Shown: in pieces, positions 8,394 through 20,893 of the stretch
Numbering within the stretch: the stretch's first letter is position 1
How the letters are laid out: each line of letters begins with the position of its first letter
Source of the DNA: Arthrobacter sp.
Lineage (GTDB): Bacteria > Actinomycetota > Actinomycetes > Actinomycetales > Micrococcaceae
Length of the DNA: 64,000 bases
NCBI GenBank assembly: GCA_031277795.1
Contig: JAITLQ010000015.1
Span: 1-64,000, forward strand
Direction: 5' to 3'
The notes under the pieces: generated by a model
The model's input: only the letters and a program-made list of their open reading frames with translations
Told to the model about the DNA's origin: nothing
Databases searched by the model: none
Program-made: the position numbers and the translations under genes

Positions 8394-8428
8394 ATCGCTA
8401 TGTGGGGGAATCTTTCCGCAGTCTGGAT
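8393..8428. promoter_or_regulatory. Two degenerate IclR-like operators before the regulator
   Basis: 8393-8407 (TATCGCTATGTGGGG) matches operator copy 1 at 11 of 15 positions, and 8414-8428 (TTCCGCAGTCTGGAT) keeps TTCCGC and TGGA. Their place at the regulator start suggests autoregulation by weaker sites. Confidence 0.45.
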
Positions 8429-8431
8429 AAG

Positions 8432-8463
8432 TTGCGCGTGATCTGGTTCACTTGTGCCAAGAT
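8432..8463 (+). promoter_or_regulatory. Promoter region of the malic enzyme operon with CRP/GlxR-like site
   Basis: GTGATCTGGTTCAC (8438-8451) is a clean GTGA-N6-TCAC palindrome directly following a TTGCGC -35-like box (8432-8437). A weak -10 (CAAGAT, 8458-8463) follows. The arrangement mirrors the hyi promoter. Confidence 0.5.
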
Positions 8464-8483
8464 CTCATCAGTCAGAATCTTTC

Positions 8484-8498
8484 TTCCACGATACGAAA
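8484..8498. promoter_or_regulatory. IclR-like operator, copy 3 (TTCCACGATACGAAA)
   Basis: Starts 46 bases after the start of the CRP-like site and ends five bases before the malic enzyme ribosome site, so a bound repressor would block early elongation or initiation. Confidence 0.6.
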
Positions 8499-8515
8499 AT
8501 CTTGAGGAGGCACTC

Positions 8516-9904
8516 ATGGCCGCTCCTAGCCCCGGCTACTCGATGACCCTGCGTGTGGAGACCCCCGCGTCCTTCACCGCCACGAGCGAGATCGCCAACG
8601 CGATCGGCGCCGCCGGTGCGGCCGTCACGGCCCTCGACGTCGCGGAGTCCACGCACTCCAAGCTCGTGGTGGATGTCACCTTCGACGCCACGGACGCCGA
8701 CCACGGCCAGCGCGTGCGCTCCGACGTCGACTCCCTGGCGAACATCACGGTGCGCCAGGCCTCCGACCGCACCTTCCTCATGCACCTCGGCGGCAAGCTC
8801 GAGGTCACCCCCAAGGTGCCGCTGCGCAACCGCGATGACCTCTCCCGCGCCTACACGCCGGGCGTCGCCCGCGTCTGCATGGCCATCCACGAGCGTCCCG
8901 AGGACGCCCGCAACCTGACCATCAAGCGCAACACGGTCGCCGTCGTCACCGACGGCACCGCCGTGCTCGGCCTGGGTGACATTGGCCCCGCCGCCGCCCT
9001 CCCCGTCATGGAGGGCAAGGCCGCCCTCTTCAAGCAGTTCGCCGACGTCGACGCGTGGCCCGTCTGTCTTGACACCAAGGACACCGACGAGATCGTCGCG
9101 ATCGTGAAGGCCCTCGCCCCCGTCTACGGCGGCGTGAACCTCGAGGACATCGCGGCCCCGCGCTGCTTCGAGATCGAGGCCCGCCTGCGCGAGGAACTCG
9201 ACATCCCCGTCTTCCACGACGACCAGCACGGCACCGCCATCGTGACCCTCGCCGCCCTGCGCAACGCGCTCCTGGTGGTCGGCAAGAAGATCGAGGACGT
9301 CAAGATCGTCGTCTCCGGTGTGGGCGCCGCCGGTCACGCCATCATCCAGCTCCTCATCGGCGCAGGCGCCACGAACATCGTCGCCGCCGGCCGCGCAGGC
9401 ACCATCGCCCGCGGCCAGAACCACACCGACGAGCACCGCCAGTGGATCGCCGAGAACACCAACCGGGACGCCTTCGAGGGCACCATCCACGAGGCCCTGG
9501 TCGGCGCCGACGTCTTCATCGGCGTCTCCGCCCCCGGCCTGCTCCAGGAGGAGCACGTCGCCTCGATGGCGGAGGGCGCCATCGTCTTCGCCATGGCCAA
9601 CCCCGATCCCGAGGTGGACCCGGGCGTCGCAGCCAAGCACGCCGCCGTCGTCGCCACCGGCCGCTCCGACTACCCGAACCAGATCAACAACGTTCTGGCC
9701 TTCCCGGGTGTCTTCCGCGGCCTCCTGGACGCCAACGTCTCCGACATCACCACCGAGATGCTCGTGGCGGCGGCGGACGCGATCGCCGATCGCGTGAGCC
9801 CGGAGGAGCTCAACCCCGGCTACATCGTTCCCAGCGTGTTCGACGCTCAGGTCGCACCCGACGTCGCGGCGGCCATCGCCGCGGTGGTGGCCAAGCAGCG
9901 CTGA
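8516..9904 (+). CDS. NAD(P)-dependent malic enzyme with N-terminal ACT domain
   Basis: A 462-aa protein that oxidatively decarboxylates malate to pyruvate. Residues 1 to about 85 form an ACT-type regulatory domain ([16 protein letters not shown]), and the catalytic region follows with [30 protein letters not shown] and the nucleotide-binding [19 protein letters not shown] ends five bases before ATG 8516; the longer frame upstream runs through the promoter. Upstream of malate synthase, it lets glyoxylate plus acetyl-CoA be drained to pyruvate. The ACT domain implies control by a small ligand not identifiable here. Confidence 0.92.
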   Translation: MAAPSPGYSMTLRVETPASFTATSEIANAIGAAGAAVTALDVAESTHSKLVVDVTFDATDADHGQRVRSDVDSLANITVRQASDRTFLMHLGGKLEVTPKVPLRNRDDLSRAYTPGVARVCMAIHERPEDARNLTIKRNTVAVVTDGTAVLGLGDIGPAAALPVMEGKAALFKQFADVDAWPVCLDTKDTDEIVAIVKALAPVYGGVNLEDIAAPRCFEIEARLREELDIPVFHDDQHGTAIVTLAALRNALLVVGKKIEDVKIVVSGVGAAGHAIIQLLIGAGATNIVAAGRAGTIARGQNHTDEHRQWIAENTNRDAFEGTIHEALVGADVFIGVSAPGLLQEEHVASMAEGAIVFAMANPDPEVDPGVAAKHAAVVATGRSDYPNQINNVLAFPGVFRGLLDANVSDITTEMLVAAADAIADRVSPEELNPGYIVPSVFDAQVAPDVAAAIAAVVAKQR

Positions 9905-9955
9905 CCCGATCACGTTGACCCCCAACACAGAAGAGAAGCCAGTAGGAGGCAACTC

Positions 9956-11589
<1,634 letters not shown>

Positions 11590-11593
<4 letters not shown>

Positions 11594-12858
11594 CCACGTC
11601 CCCGACCAGTACCCACCAGGGCATCTTGACCGACGCAGATCTCGACGCGGCGGACGCCGCCCTGGCGGGCACCGACGAGCTGTTGGTCCGGGAATACCCG
11701 GGCGACCGCCCCGTCCGCCAGCCCGTGCACACCGTGTACGTCGGGATGGACCGCTACACCCCGGAGCTTCCGGCGCAGTGGGGCCAGCAGGCCCTCGCCG
11801 CGGCGGCCGCCCACGGTGGTGTGGCCGGCGTCGCCGAGCTGGTGGGTCTGGGCGGGGACGCCGGTCTCGTGGCCAACGTCCAGCGCAAGCTGGAAACGGA
11901 GCCGATCGAGGACCTGCGCCTCGATGCGGAGGACGGCTACGGGGATCACCCCGAGCGCGAAGATCGGGACATCGTCATGACGGCCACCCGCGTGGCCGAG
12001 GCGATGGAGCGGGGCCTCGCGACCCCCTTCATCGGTACGCGTTTCAAGTGCTTCGAGGCGCCCACGCGCCGCCGCGGCCTGCGCACCTTTGACCTGTTCA
12101 TCTCCACGCTCATGGACCGGGCCGGCCGCCTGCCGGAGGGCCTGACCATCACCCTGCCCAAGGTCTCCACCCTGGAGCAGGTCGAGGTCATGGTGGACGT
12201 GTGCCGCAAGCTGGAGCGGGCCCACGGCCTGCCCGAGCGGACCATCGGGTTTGAGGTGCAGGCCGAGACGCCGCAGATCATCCTGGGCCGCGACGGCACC
12301 GTCACCGCCGCTCGCCTCCTGCGGGTGGGCGACGGGCGCATCACCTCGCTGCACTACGGCACCTACGATTACTCGGCCTTCCTGGGGATCGACGCCGCGC
12401 ACCAGTCCATGGAGCACCCGGTCGCGGACGCGGCCAAGGACCTCCTGCAGCTGGCCGTGGCCGCCACGGGTGTGCACCTCTCCGACGGCTCCACCAACAT
12501 CCTGCCGATCGGCGAGCAGGCCCCCGCGGCCTGGAAGCTGCACGCCCGCCTGGTGCGCCGTCACCTCGAGCGCGGCATCCGCCAGGGCTGGGACCTGCAC
12601 CCGGCCCAGCTCGTGACGCGCTACCTGGCCACCTACGCGTACTACCGCGACGGGTACGAGCAGGCGGCGATCCGCCTGGCGAACTACCTGGGCGGCGTCG
12701 AGTCGGCGATCATGGACGAGCCGGCCACGGCCCGCGCCCTCGCCGGCTTCCTCCACCGCGGCATCGTCTGCGGGGCGATCTCGGCCGAGGACCTGGCCGC
12801 CGTCGCCCCGCTCACGCCGGACCAGGTCGCCGAGGGCGCCCGCCCGCCGGCCCGCTAG
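11590..12858 (+). CDS. HpcH/HpaI aldolase / citrate-lyase-like protein (DUF6986-type)
   Basis: A 422-aa protein of the citrate lyase beta/HpcH-like TIM-barrel superfamily. Visible features are DLRLDAEDGYGDHPEREDRD, ITLPKVSTLEQVEVMVD and the GFEVQAETPQII segment, where acidic residues would hold the divalent metal. Proteins of this type recur beside malate synthase in actinomycete allantoin clusters, but I know of no proven reaction. By family it could cleave or form a C-C bond involving glyoxylate or an acyl-CoA. Its start overlaps the aceB stop (ATGA), implying translational coupling. Family assignment is firm, function is not. Confidence 0.8.
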
Positions 12859-12883
12859 GACCGGTACAAGGCACGACGGCGTT

Positions 12884-12910
12884 CCGCCGCCTCCCGCTCG
12901 AGGGCGGCGG
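12884..12910 (+). terminator. Hairpin after the malate operon
   Basis: CCGCCGCC and GGCGGCGG pair around an 11-base loop, 25 bases past the stop. The decamer GCACGACGGC lies just before it (12871-12880). Confidence 0.55.
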
Positions 12911-13042
12911 CGGGCGCCGCCCACCTACTTCACCCCCGTCGTCGGGCCTGCTTGGATCAAGCACCGGACGGCGTCGAAGCAAGCACGTCCCGTGCCGCGG
13001 ACCACGCGGCACCGGGGCACACACCAGAAGGAGATGACCATC

Positions 13043-13882
13043 ATGAGCGAGACCACCGCTGCCCAGCGAGTCGAGGCTCCCTACTACGCCCCGCACGGCG
13101 GCCACCCGCCGCAGAGCGATCTGCTGACCGATCGCGCGATCGTGACCGAGGCCTACACGGTCATCCCGCGCGGCGTCATGAAGGACATCGTCACCTCGGT
13201 CTTCCCCGAGTGGACCGGCACGCGCGCCTGGGTCCTGAACCGTCCCGTGGCCGGCGGCGCCACGACCTTCGCCCAGAGCATCGTGGAGGTGCTGCCCGGC
13301 GGCGGCGCCGAGAAGCCCGAGCCGCAGGCCGAGGTCGCGAGCTTCCTCTTTGTCATGGAGGGCGAGCTCACCGTGACCCACGAGGGCGAGACCGTGGTCC
13401 TGACCCCCGGCGGCTTCGCCTTCCTCCCGGCCGGCTCCGCCTGGTCGGCCAAGAACGACGGCGGCGAGCCCACGCGTTTCCACTGGTTCCGCAAGCGCGC
13501 CGAGCCGATCAAGGGCCACCCGGCCCGCTTCGCCCACGGCAACGAGCGCGATGTGGTCCCCGGCCCCATGCCCGGCACCGACGGCCGCTGGCGCACCACG
13601 CGCATGCTCGATCCCAACGACCTTGGCTACGACTTCGGCGTGAACATCGTGACGTTCGAGCCGGGCGCCTCCATCCCGTTCGCGGAGACCCACATCATGG
13701 AGCACGGCCTGTACGTGCTGCAGGGCAAGGGCGTCTACCGCCTCAACGCCGACTGGGTTGAGGTGCAGGAGGGCGACTACATGTCCCTGCGCGCCTTCTG
13801 CCCGCAGGCTTGCTACGCCGGCGGCCCGGAGCCCTTCCGCTACCTGCTCTACAAGGACCAGAACCGTCAGATCGTGCTCTGA
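13043..13882 (+). CDS. allE: (S)-ureidoglycine aminohydrolase
   Basis: A 279-aa double-cupin protein that removes ammonia from S-ureidoglycine to give S-ureidoglycolate. Family features: YTVIPRGVMKDIVTS near the N-terminus, SFLFVMEGELTVTHEG and GGFAFLPAGSAW in the first cupin, and FAETHIMEHGLYVLQGKGVY with metal-binding Glu and His residues in the second. Start ATG 13043 is nine bases after AAGGAG (13028-13033); the in-frame ATG at 13034 directly abuts that site. The gene implies that allantoate is opened by an amidohydrolase route, yet no allantoate amidohydrolase gene is in the window. Confidence 0.92.
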   Translation: MSETTAAQRVEAPYYAPHGGHPPQSDLLTDRAIVTEAYTVIPRGVMKDIVTSVFPEWTGTRAWVLNRPVAGGATTFAQSIVEVLPGGGAEKPEPQAEVASFLFVMEGELTVTHEGETVVLTPGGFAFLPAGSAWSAKNDGGEPTRFHWFRKRAEPIKGHPARFAHGNERDVVPGPMPGTDGRWRTTRMLDPNDLGYDFGVNIVTFEPGASIPFAETHIMEHGLYVLQGKGVYRLNADWVEVQEGDYMSLRAFCPQACYAGGPEPFRYLLYKDQNRQIVL

Positions 13883-13969
13883 TCCGCACCTCGTGAGTGC
13901 GGGCCGGGGCCGCCCGTGAGGCGGTTCTGACGGGAGGGGGCTCAGCGTGTCCCTTCCCGTCGCCACGGC

Positions 13970-14047
13970 GCGGCTGCGTCAATGTGTGTAGCGCAGCCGC
14001 CACGTGTCAGGCGCCGCGTTCCTCCCAGACCGGGAGGGGCGCGGCGC
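13970..14047. terminator. Two hairpins between allE and the convergent racemase gene
   Basis: First hairpin: nine-base arms GCGGCTGCG (13970-13978) and CGCAGCCGC (13992-14000). Second: GCGCCGCG/CGCGGCGC (14011-14018, 14040-14047) enclosing CCTCCC/GGGAGG. They probably terminate allE. The remaining 14048-14316 is GC-rich with no credible gene. Confidence 0.65.
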
Positions 14048-14316
14048 TTGTGCGTTGGGAGGCGCTGTTCCCGCGGCGGCTGCCGAGGCCGGCCGCCGAC
14101 TCAGGCTCGGCGGAGGTGGCCCGGAGGGGGCGGTGGCGCCCCCGGGTGCCCCTTCGCGGTGCCGCACCGCCCACGCACCTGAACCCGGAACACGACGAAG
14201 CCCCCGGGCCGCACCCACCGCCGGATCGCCCGCGCCTCGCCCCGGCGAAGGGACGGACGGCGCGGGCGACGGGCAGAGGTGAGGGGCTCGGGGGCTCGCT
14301 GGGGGTCTGGAGACTC

Positions 14317-15039
14317 TTAGGCGGTGAGCGGCCAACCGGTCACGCGCTTGGGGCGCGGCGGGGCGTAGGTGCGCACCTTGGAGGTGGACAGGCCCAGGCG
14401 CACGAGCGACTCAGCCACGGTCACGGCGGCGCGCACGCCGTCCACGATCGGCACGCCGGTGGCGGCCTTGACCCGCTCCTCGAGCTCGGCCATGCCGCCG
14501 CAGCCGAGGACGATGACCTCGGCCTTGTCGTCGACCACCGCGCGCGTGGCCTGCTCCACGATGGCCTCGACCGCGCGGTCCGGATCCGATTCCAGCTCGA
14601 GGACGCCGAGCCCCGAGGCGCGCACTGACGCGCAGCGCTGCAGCAGCCCCGAGAGGCGCAGACGGTCCTCGATGAGCGGAACGGCCCGGTCGAGGGTGGT
14701 GACGACCGAGTACTTGTGGCCGAGGTACTGCGCCGTGGAGGCGGCGGCGTCGGTGATGTCGACGACCGGGACGTCGAGGAGCTCCTGCAGGCCCTCGCGC
14801 CCGTGCTCCCCGTAGCCGGCCTGGATCACGGCGTCGTACGGGCCGTCGTAGCGCACCACCTTGTCCATGACCGCCACGGCGGCCAGGTAGGACTCGAAGT
14901 TGCCCTCGCAGGAGTCGGCGCCGACGTCCGGGGTGAGCGGGACGATCTCGGTGCCGGGCGAGGCGACGGCGGCGGCGGACGCCCCGATGGCGGCGGTCAT
15001 GGAGGCGGTGGTGTTGACGTTGGCGACGAGGATGCGCAT
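14317..15039 (-). CDS. Hydantoin/Asp/Glu racemase family protein (putative allantoin racemase)
   Basis: A 240-aa protein of the hydantoin/aspartate/glutamate racemase family, starting MRILVANVNTTASMT. By context it would interconvert allantoin enantiomers. These enzymes normally use two cysteines; the second is present (VIVLGCGGMAEL, Cys180), but the first position, usually ACFGDPG-like, reads QAGYGEHGREG with Gly75. Another cysteine sits in ADSCEGNF (Cys44). The loss suggests a one-base mechanism, a different proton donor or another reaction such as decarboxylation. It is downstream of, and co-directional with, the NCS1 permease, separated by two hairpins. Confidence 0.78.
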   Translation of the reverse strand: MRILVANVNTTASMTAAIGASAAAVASPGTEIVPLTPDVGADSCEGNFESYLAAVAVMDKVVRYDGPYDAVIQAGYGEHGREGLQELLDVPVVDITDAAASTAQYLGHKYSVVTTLDRAVPLIEDRLRLSGLLQRCASVRASGLGVLELESDPDRAVEAIVEQATRAVVDDKAEVIVLGCGGMAELEERVKAATGVPIVDGVRAAVTVAESLVRLGLSTSKVRTYAPPRPKRVTGWPLTA

Positions 15040-15066
15040 GGGCGAGACCTTAGAACGTGCTGCGGT

Positions 15067-15145
15067 GCCGCGCGGAATCCCGCGCGGCAGGGGGACAAGG
15101 GGGCGGCCCCGGCGCCGGCGCTCTGGGCCGGGCGCCGGGGCCGCC
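15067..15145 (-). terminator. Two strong hairpins between NCS1 permease and racemase
   Basis: 15102-15116 and 15131-15145 are perfect 15-bp arms just beyond the permease stop; 15067-15075 and 15080-15088 form a second nine-base stem with an AATC loop. They would terminate or attenuate read-through into the racemase gene. Confidence 0.75.
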
Positions 15146-15154
15146 GGGGGTGGA

Positions 15155-16681
15155 TCAGTGGTGGGACGCGACGGCGATGGCCTCGCCGTCCAGGTCCGCG
15201 AGCGCCTGCTTGCGGTCGGCCACCAGGAGGTAGACGACGGCGCCGAGCCCGGAGCCGATGAACCAGGCGAAGGCGTGCACCGCGGCGAACGCGGGCGAGA
15301 AGGCCAGGAGGAGTGCCCCCGCGGCGGAGATGACGAGCGCCAGCACGGCCCGGTAGTTCACGCCGCGCGTGTAGAAGTAGCTGGCCTCCGGGTTGTCGCG
15401 GTACAGATCGGGGACGTGGACCTGGGCGCGGCGGATGAGCCAGTAGTCGGCCATGATGATGCCGAAGAGGGGGCCGAGCAGGGCGCCGAGGCCGCCCAGG
15501 AAGTACGTGATGACCACGGGGGAGTCGTAGAGGTTCCACGGCAGGATCACGAGGCCGATGACGCCCGAGATGAGGGCGGCCTTGCGGAAGTTGAGGCGCT
15601 TGGGGAAGAGGTTCGTGAGCGCGTAGGTGGGCGCCACGAAGTTGGCCATGAGGTTCACGGCGATCGTGAGGATGAGGAGCGAGAACGAGGCGGCCAGGAG
15701 CAGCGGCGTGTTGGGGATGTTCGCCACGACGTCGGAGGGCGAGGTGATGATGGTGCCGTTGATCTTGAACTGGCCGCCGGCCAGGACGATGACGATGAGG
15801 CCGAAGAAGGCCATGTTCACGGGAATGCCGATGAAGTTGCCGCGCACGATCGAGGACTTGGACTTGGCGCCGCGGGTGAAGTCGCAGAAGTTGAGCACAA
15901 ACGTGCCGTAGATGGCGACCCACAGGGAGGCGGAGCCGAGCACGTCGAGGAAGGACGCGGGGGCGGCGTTCGGGTTGGAGAACGAGATCGACCCTCCGGC
16001 TTCCACCAGCACCCAGATCGCCAGGGCGGCGAAGGTCACGAGGATGACGGGGCCGGCGAAGGCCTCGTACTTGCGGATCATCTCCATGCCGTAGGACACG
16101 ATGACCAGCTGCACGAACCACAGGGCAACGAAGCAGATCCAGCCCAGCGGGGACAGGCCGAGGACCTTGCTCTCATCCAGCGAGGAGGCGCCGGGGGCGA
16201 GGGCCAGGATCATGACCTTGAGGACCATGGCCGCGAGATAGGTCTGGATGCCGAACCACGCGATGGCCACGGCGCCGCGGATGAGCGCCGGGATCTGCGC
16301 GCCACGGATGCCGAAGGCGATGCGGGACATGACCGGGAACGGCACGCCCGTCTTCTCGCCCATGAAGCCGGAGAGGTTCAGCAGGCCGAAGAGCAACACG
16401 GCGCCGATGACGAGCGCCATGAGGATCTGCCCGGCCGAGAGTCCCAGGGCGAAGAGGCCGATGGCGAACGCGTAGTTGCCGAGCGAGTGCACATCGTTGG
16501 CCCACAGCGTGAAGATGCTGTAGGCGCTCCACGTGCGGCCCTCGCGCTTGGAGGGCGCGAGGTCCTGGTTGTACAGCGAGGCGCTGAGGTCGAACGGGTT
16601 CTTCGCGTCGACGGGCGTGCCGGCCGCGGGGGCGGGAACGTCGGCCGTCTGGGGCAGGGGTGCCGCTGGCTGCGAGGACAT
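15155..16681 (-). CDS. NCS1-family permease (allantoin/nucleobase type)
   Basis: A 508-aa transporter with about 12 membrane segments of the nucleobase:cation symporter-1 family, likely importing allantoin or a related hydantoin (PucI-like). Signature segments are SLYNQDLAPSKREGRTW before helix 1, GIQTYLAAMVLKV, NFCDFTRGAKSKSSIVRGN and PWNLYDSPVVITYFLGGLG. Start ATG 16681 has AAGGAAGG seven bases upstream; the in-frame extension to 17032 crosses the hyi promoter and is not coding. It is divergent from hyi across a 386-base regulatory region with several operator copies. Confidence 0.9.
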   Translation of the reverse strand: MSSQPAAPLPQTADVPAPAAGTPVDAKNPFDLSASLYNQDLAPSKREGRTWSAYSIFTLWANDVHSLGNYAFAIGLFALGLSAGQILMALVIGAVLLFGLLNLSGFMGEKTGVPFPVMSRIAFGIRGAQIPALIRGAVAIAWFGIQTYLAAMVLKVMILALAPGASSLDESKVLGLSPLGWICFVALWFVQLVIVSYGMEMIRKYEAFAGPVILVTFAALAIWVLVEAGGSISFSNPNAAPASFLDVLGSASLWVAIYGTFVLNFCDFTRGAKSKSSIVRGNFIGIPVNMAFFGLIVIVLAGGQFKINGTIITSPSDVVANIPNTPLLLAASFSLLILTIAVNLMANFVAPTYALTNLFPKRLNFRKAALISGVIGLVILPWNLYDSPVVITYFLGGLGALLGPLFGIIMADYWLIRRAQVHVPDLYRDNPEASYFYTRGVNYRAVLALVISAAGALLLAFSPAFAAVHAFAWFIGSGLGAVVYLLVADRKQALADLDGEAIAVASHH

Positions 16682-16719
16682 GAGCAGGCCTTCCTTGGCT
16701 GCGGTCACCTCAGGGGGAA

Positions 16720-16735
16720 TGTGACCTGGCTTACG
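16720..16735. promoter_or_regulatory. CRP/GlxR-like site before NCS1 permease (TGTGACCTGGCTTACG)
   Basis: Fits TGTGA-N6-TNAC and resembles the site in the urate promoter. It lies 39 bases upstream of the permease start. Confidence 0.4.
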
Positions 16736-16787
16736 TTGCTCGGGTGTGGCGGCAAGCCTGGCAGATCCCGCGTGGGTGAGAGAAGGC

Positions 16788-16802
16788 CTCCACGATGCGG
16801 AA
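16788..16802. promoter_or_regulatory. IclR-like operator, copy 4 (CTCCACGATGCGGAA)
   Basis: One mismatch from the consensus TTCCRCNATRYGGAA, in the permease-proximal half of the divergent region. Confidence 0.5.
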
Positions 16803-16866
16803 ATCGGGACCCTGAGGGCGGTGTGCGACGGCGTGGGGTCGAGTTCCGCGCCGGGGCGCGGCTTTT

Positions 16867-16932
16867 GGTATCCCATCAACGGAGGGGGTGGGTCGCGCGG
16901 CCTCCTGTGGGTGCCGTCACATTTGGGATACC
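16867..16932. repeat. Inverted GGTATCCCA / TGGGATACC pair
   Basis: GGTATCCCA at 16867-16875 and its complement at 16924-16932 are separated by 48 bases in the divergent permease/hyi region. GGTATCCC recurs at other promoter-side gaps (3320, 7525, 23823 and inverted near 48304), so it may be a regulator site. Confidence 0.4.
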
Positions 16933-16943
16933 GCCCGTCATAA

Positions 16944-16958
16944 TTCCACGAAGCGGAA
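16944..16958. promoter_or_regulatory. IclR-like operator, copy 5 (TTCCACGAAGCGGAA)
   Basis: TTCC-N7-GGAA element 26 bases upstream of the hyi -35 box; it could serve either divergent promoter. Confidence 0.55.
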
Positions 16959-16984
16959 GTCGAGACACTCTGGGTGGAAAAGAC

Positions 16985-17014
16985 TTGACGGTGATCCGGG
17001 TCACGGCCTAGAGT
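16985..17014 (+). promoter_or_regulatory. hyi operon promoter with CRP/GlxR-like site
   Basis: TTGACG (16985-16990) and TAGAGT (17009-17014) form a good promoter with an 18-base spacer that consists largely of the palindrome GTGATCCGGGTCAC (16991-17004). A factor bound there would compete with RNA polymerase. Confidence 0.65.
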
Positions 17015-17034
17015 TTCATCAGACAGAAACAAAC

Positions 17035-17049
17035 TTCCGCAATATGGAA
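17035..17049. promoter_or_regulatory. IclR-like operator, copy 6 (TTCCGCAATATGGAA)
   Basis: Clean palindrome about 14 bases downstream of the expected start of transcription and 44 bases after the CRP-like site. It covers ATG 17044, which argues for the later start of hyi. Confidence 0.65.
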
Positions 17050-17067
17050 ACGCGAGAGGCGGCCCCG

Positions 17068-17859
17068 ATGTCCTACACCGTGAACTGCTCCATCCTTCTG
17101 ACCGAGTTCCCGCTCCTCGAGCGCCCCGCGGCCGCCAAGGCGGCCGGTTTCGACCAGGTCGAGTTCTGGTGGCCCTTTGCCGAGGCCGTCCCGGCCGACA
17201 AGGACGTTGACGCGTTCATCGGCGCGCTCAAGGACGCCGGCGTGCAGCTCACCGGCCTGAACTTCCTCGCGGGCGACATGCCGGGCGGCGACCGCGGCCT
17301 GGTCTCCTGGAAGGGGCGCTGCGGCGAGTTCAAGGAGAACGTCGAGGTCGTCGCCGCGATCGGCGAGGCCACCGGCTGCAAGGCCTTCAACGCGCTCTAC
17401 GGCAACCGCCTCGAGGAGTTCACCCCTGAGGCGCAGGACGAGCTGGCCGTGAAGAACCTCGTGGCCGCGGCCCAGGGCGTGGCCCGCATCGGCGGCACCG
17501 TGCTCCTCGAGCCCGTCTCCGGCACCCCCGCCTACCCGCTCAAGACGGCCGCGGATGCGCTCGCCGTCATCGCGAAGACCCAGGCCGCCGGCGTCGACAA
17601 CGTCAAGCTGCTCGCGGACTTCTACCACCTGGCCGTGAATGGCGACGACGTCGCGGCGGTCATCGAGAAGCACGCCAAGGACTTCGGCCACATCCAGATC
17701 GCCGACGATCCCGGACGCGGCGCCCCCGGCACCGGCCAGCTGCCCCTCGGAGAGTGGATCACCCGCTCCCGCGAGCTGGGCTACGCCGGCCCCATCGGCC
17801 TCGAGTACAAGGCGCCCGCCGCCGAGGCCTTCGCCTGGCTCATTCGCCAGCCCGCCTGA
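17068..17859 (+). CDS. hyi: Hydroxypyruvate isomerase
   Basis: A 263-aa TIM-barrel isomerase of the xylose-isomerase-like superfamily that interconverts hydroxypyruvate and tartronate semialdehyde. Landmarks are FPLLERPAAAKAAGFDQVEFWWPF, the GDRGLV segment, LLEPVS, LLADFYHLAVNGDD, HIQIADDPGRGAPGTGQ and GLEYKAP. GAGAGG seven bases upstream supports ATG 17068; an earlier in-frame ATG at 17044 lies in the operator. First gene of the glyoxylate salvage operon, 63 bases before garR. Confidence 0.93.
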   Translation: MSYTVNCSILLTEFPLLERPAAAKAAGFDQVEFWWPFAEAVPADKDVDAFIGALKDAGVQLTGLNFLAGDMPGGDRGLVSWKGRCGEFKENVEVVAAIGEATGCKAFNALYGNRLEEFTPEAQDELAVKNLVAAAQGVARIGGTVLLEPVSGTPAYPLKTAADALAVIAKTQAAGVDNVKLLADFYHLAVNGDDVAAVIEKHAKDFGHIQIADDPGRGAPGTGQLPLGEWITRSRELGYAGPIGLEYKAPAAEAFAWLIRQPA

Positions 17860-17922
17860 TCCTTCGCCCCACGGCCCGGCCGCGCAGCGGCAGCCACCCC
17901 CTTAGCTTTTCAGGAGAACATC

Positions 17923-18843
17923 ATGAGCAAGAACGTCGCCGTCATCGGCCTCGGCATCATGGGCCTGCCCATGGCCAAGAACCTCGTCGAGGCCGGCTTT
18001 GCCGTCACCGGCTACAACCGCTCCCCGCAGAAGGTCGCCGAGCTCGTCGCGGCCGGTGGTCAGGGCGCCTCCAGCGTCGCCGAGGCCGTCAAGGGCGCCG
18101 ACGTCATCATCACGATGGTGCCGGATTCCCCGGACGTGGAGGCCGTGCTGACGGGTGAGGACGGGATCATCGGGAACGCCAAGGCCGGCGCCACCTGGAT
18201 CGACGCCTCCTCCATCCGCCCGGACGTGACCACGCGCCTGGCCGAGGTGGCCCGCGAGGCCGGCCTGCGCCCCATCGACGCCCCGGTCTCCGGCGGCGAG
18301 CAGGGTGCCATCGACGGCGTCCTGTCCATCATGCTCGGCGGCGACGCCTCCGACATCGCCGAGGTGCAGGACGTGCTCGAGGCCGTCGGCAAGACGATCG
18401 TGCACGTGGGCCCCGCGGGCTCCGGCCAGACCGTCAAGGCGGCCAACCAGCTCATCGTGGCCGGCAACATCGCGCTGCTGGCCGAGGCCATCCTCTTCCT
18501 CGAGGCGCACGGCGTCGACACCGACGCGGCGGTGAAGGTGCTCGGCGGCGGCCTGGCCGGTTCCAAGGTGCTGGACCAGAAGGCCCAGAAGATGCTGAAC
18601 CGCGAGTTTGCCCCCGGCTTCCGCCTGGCCCTGCACAACAAGGACATGGGCATCGTGACCTCCGCGGCCCGCGAGGCCGGCCTCTCGCTCCCGGTCGGCG
18701 GCCTCATCGCCCAGCTCGTCACCTCCACGGTGGCCTCGGGCGACGGCGCCCTGGATCACTCCGGCCTCTTCCGCACCCTGGCCGCCCTCTCCGGCGCCAA
18801 CCCGGATCAGGCCCCGGCCCCCGCCGCCTCGCTCACCGCCTGA
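17923..18843 (+). CDS. garR: 2-hydroxy-3-oxopropionate (tartronate semialdehyde) reductase
   Basis: A 306-aa beta-hydroxyacid dehydrogenase that reduces tartronate semialdehyde to D-glycerate. The dinucleotide-binding motif is GLGIMG (Gly9-Gly14), the substrate loop is [11 protein letters not shown], and the catalytic lysine is Lys172 in [17 protein letters not shown] precedes ATG 17923. It acts after Gcl and before glycerate kinase in the same operon. The name glxR is also used for this enzyme but is avoided here to prevent confusion with the GlxR transcription factor. Confidence 0.94.
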   Translation: MSKNVAVIGLGIMGLPMAKNLVEAGFAVTGYNRSPQKVAELVAAGGQGASSVAEAVKGADVIITMVPDSPDVEAVLTGEDGIIGNAKAGATWIDASSIRPDVTTRLAEVAREAGLRPIDAPVSGGEQGAIDGVLSIMLGGDASDIAEVQDVLEAVGKTIVHVGPAGSGQTVKAANQLIVAGNIALLAEAILFLEAHGVDTDAAVKVLGGGLAGSKVLDQKAQKMLNREFAPGFRLALHNKDMGIVTSAAREAGLSLPVGGLIAQLVTSTVASGDGALDHSGLFRTLAALSGANPDQAPAPAASLTA

Positions 18844-19055
18844 GCCGCGCGGGCCGGGTGAGGCCGGGCATCGAACAGCACGCTCCGGCCGCCCCGCCCG
18901 GCCCCGCCCGCCGCTCCGCGCGGCACCCAGGCCTCACGCCCGACGTCGGGCATCTGCCCCGACCGGCGCCTCAGCGCCGGCCGGCCGGCACCCCACACCC
19001 TTTTTCCCCAGCGAGCGCCCGTTTGCCGCTGTGGGCCTCTACGAAGGAGGACGCC

Positions 19056-20852
<1,797 letters not shown>

Positions 20853-20893
20853 GTCCGCATCCCACGAGCAGGAAGACCGACGAGGAGGTGCAC

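Noticed and set aside
16682..17032. N-terminal extension of the NCS1 permease to 625 residues
   Set aside because: It crosses operators and the hyi promoter, has no family similarity, and ATG 16681 has a strong ribosome site.
18844..19055. Possible small gene between garR and gcl
   Set aside because: The long frame through it is the upstream extension of gcl, whose true start has AAGGAGG at 19044-19050.
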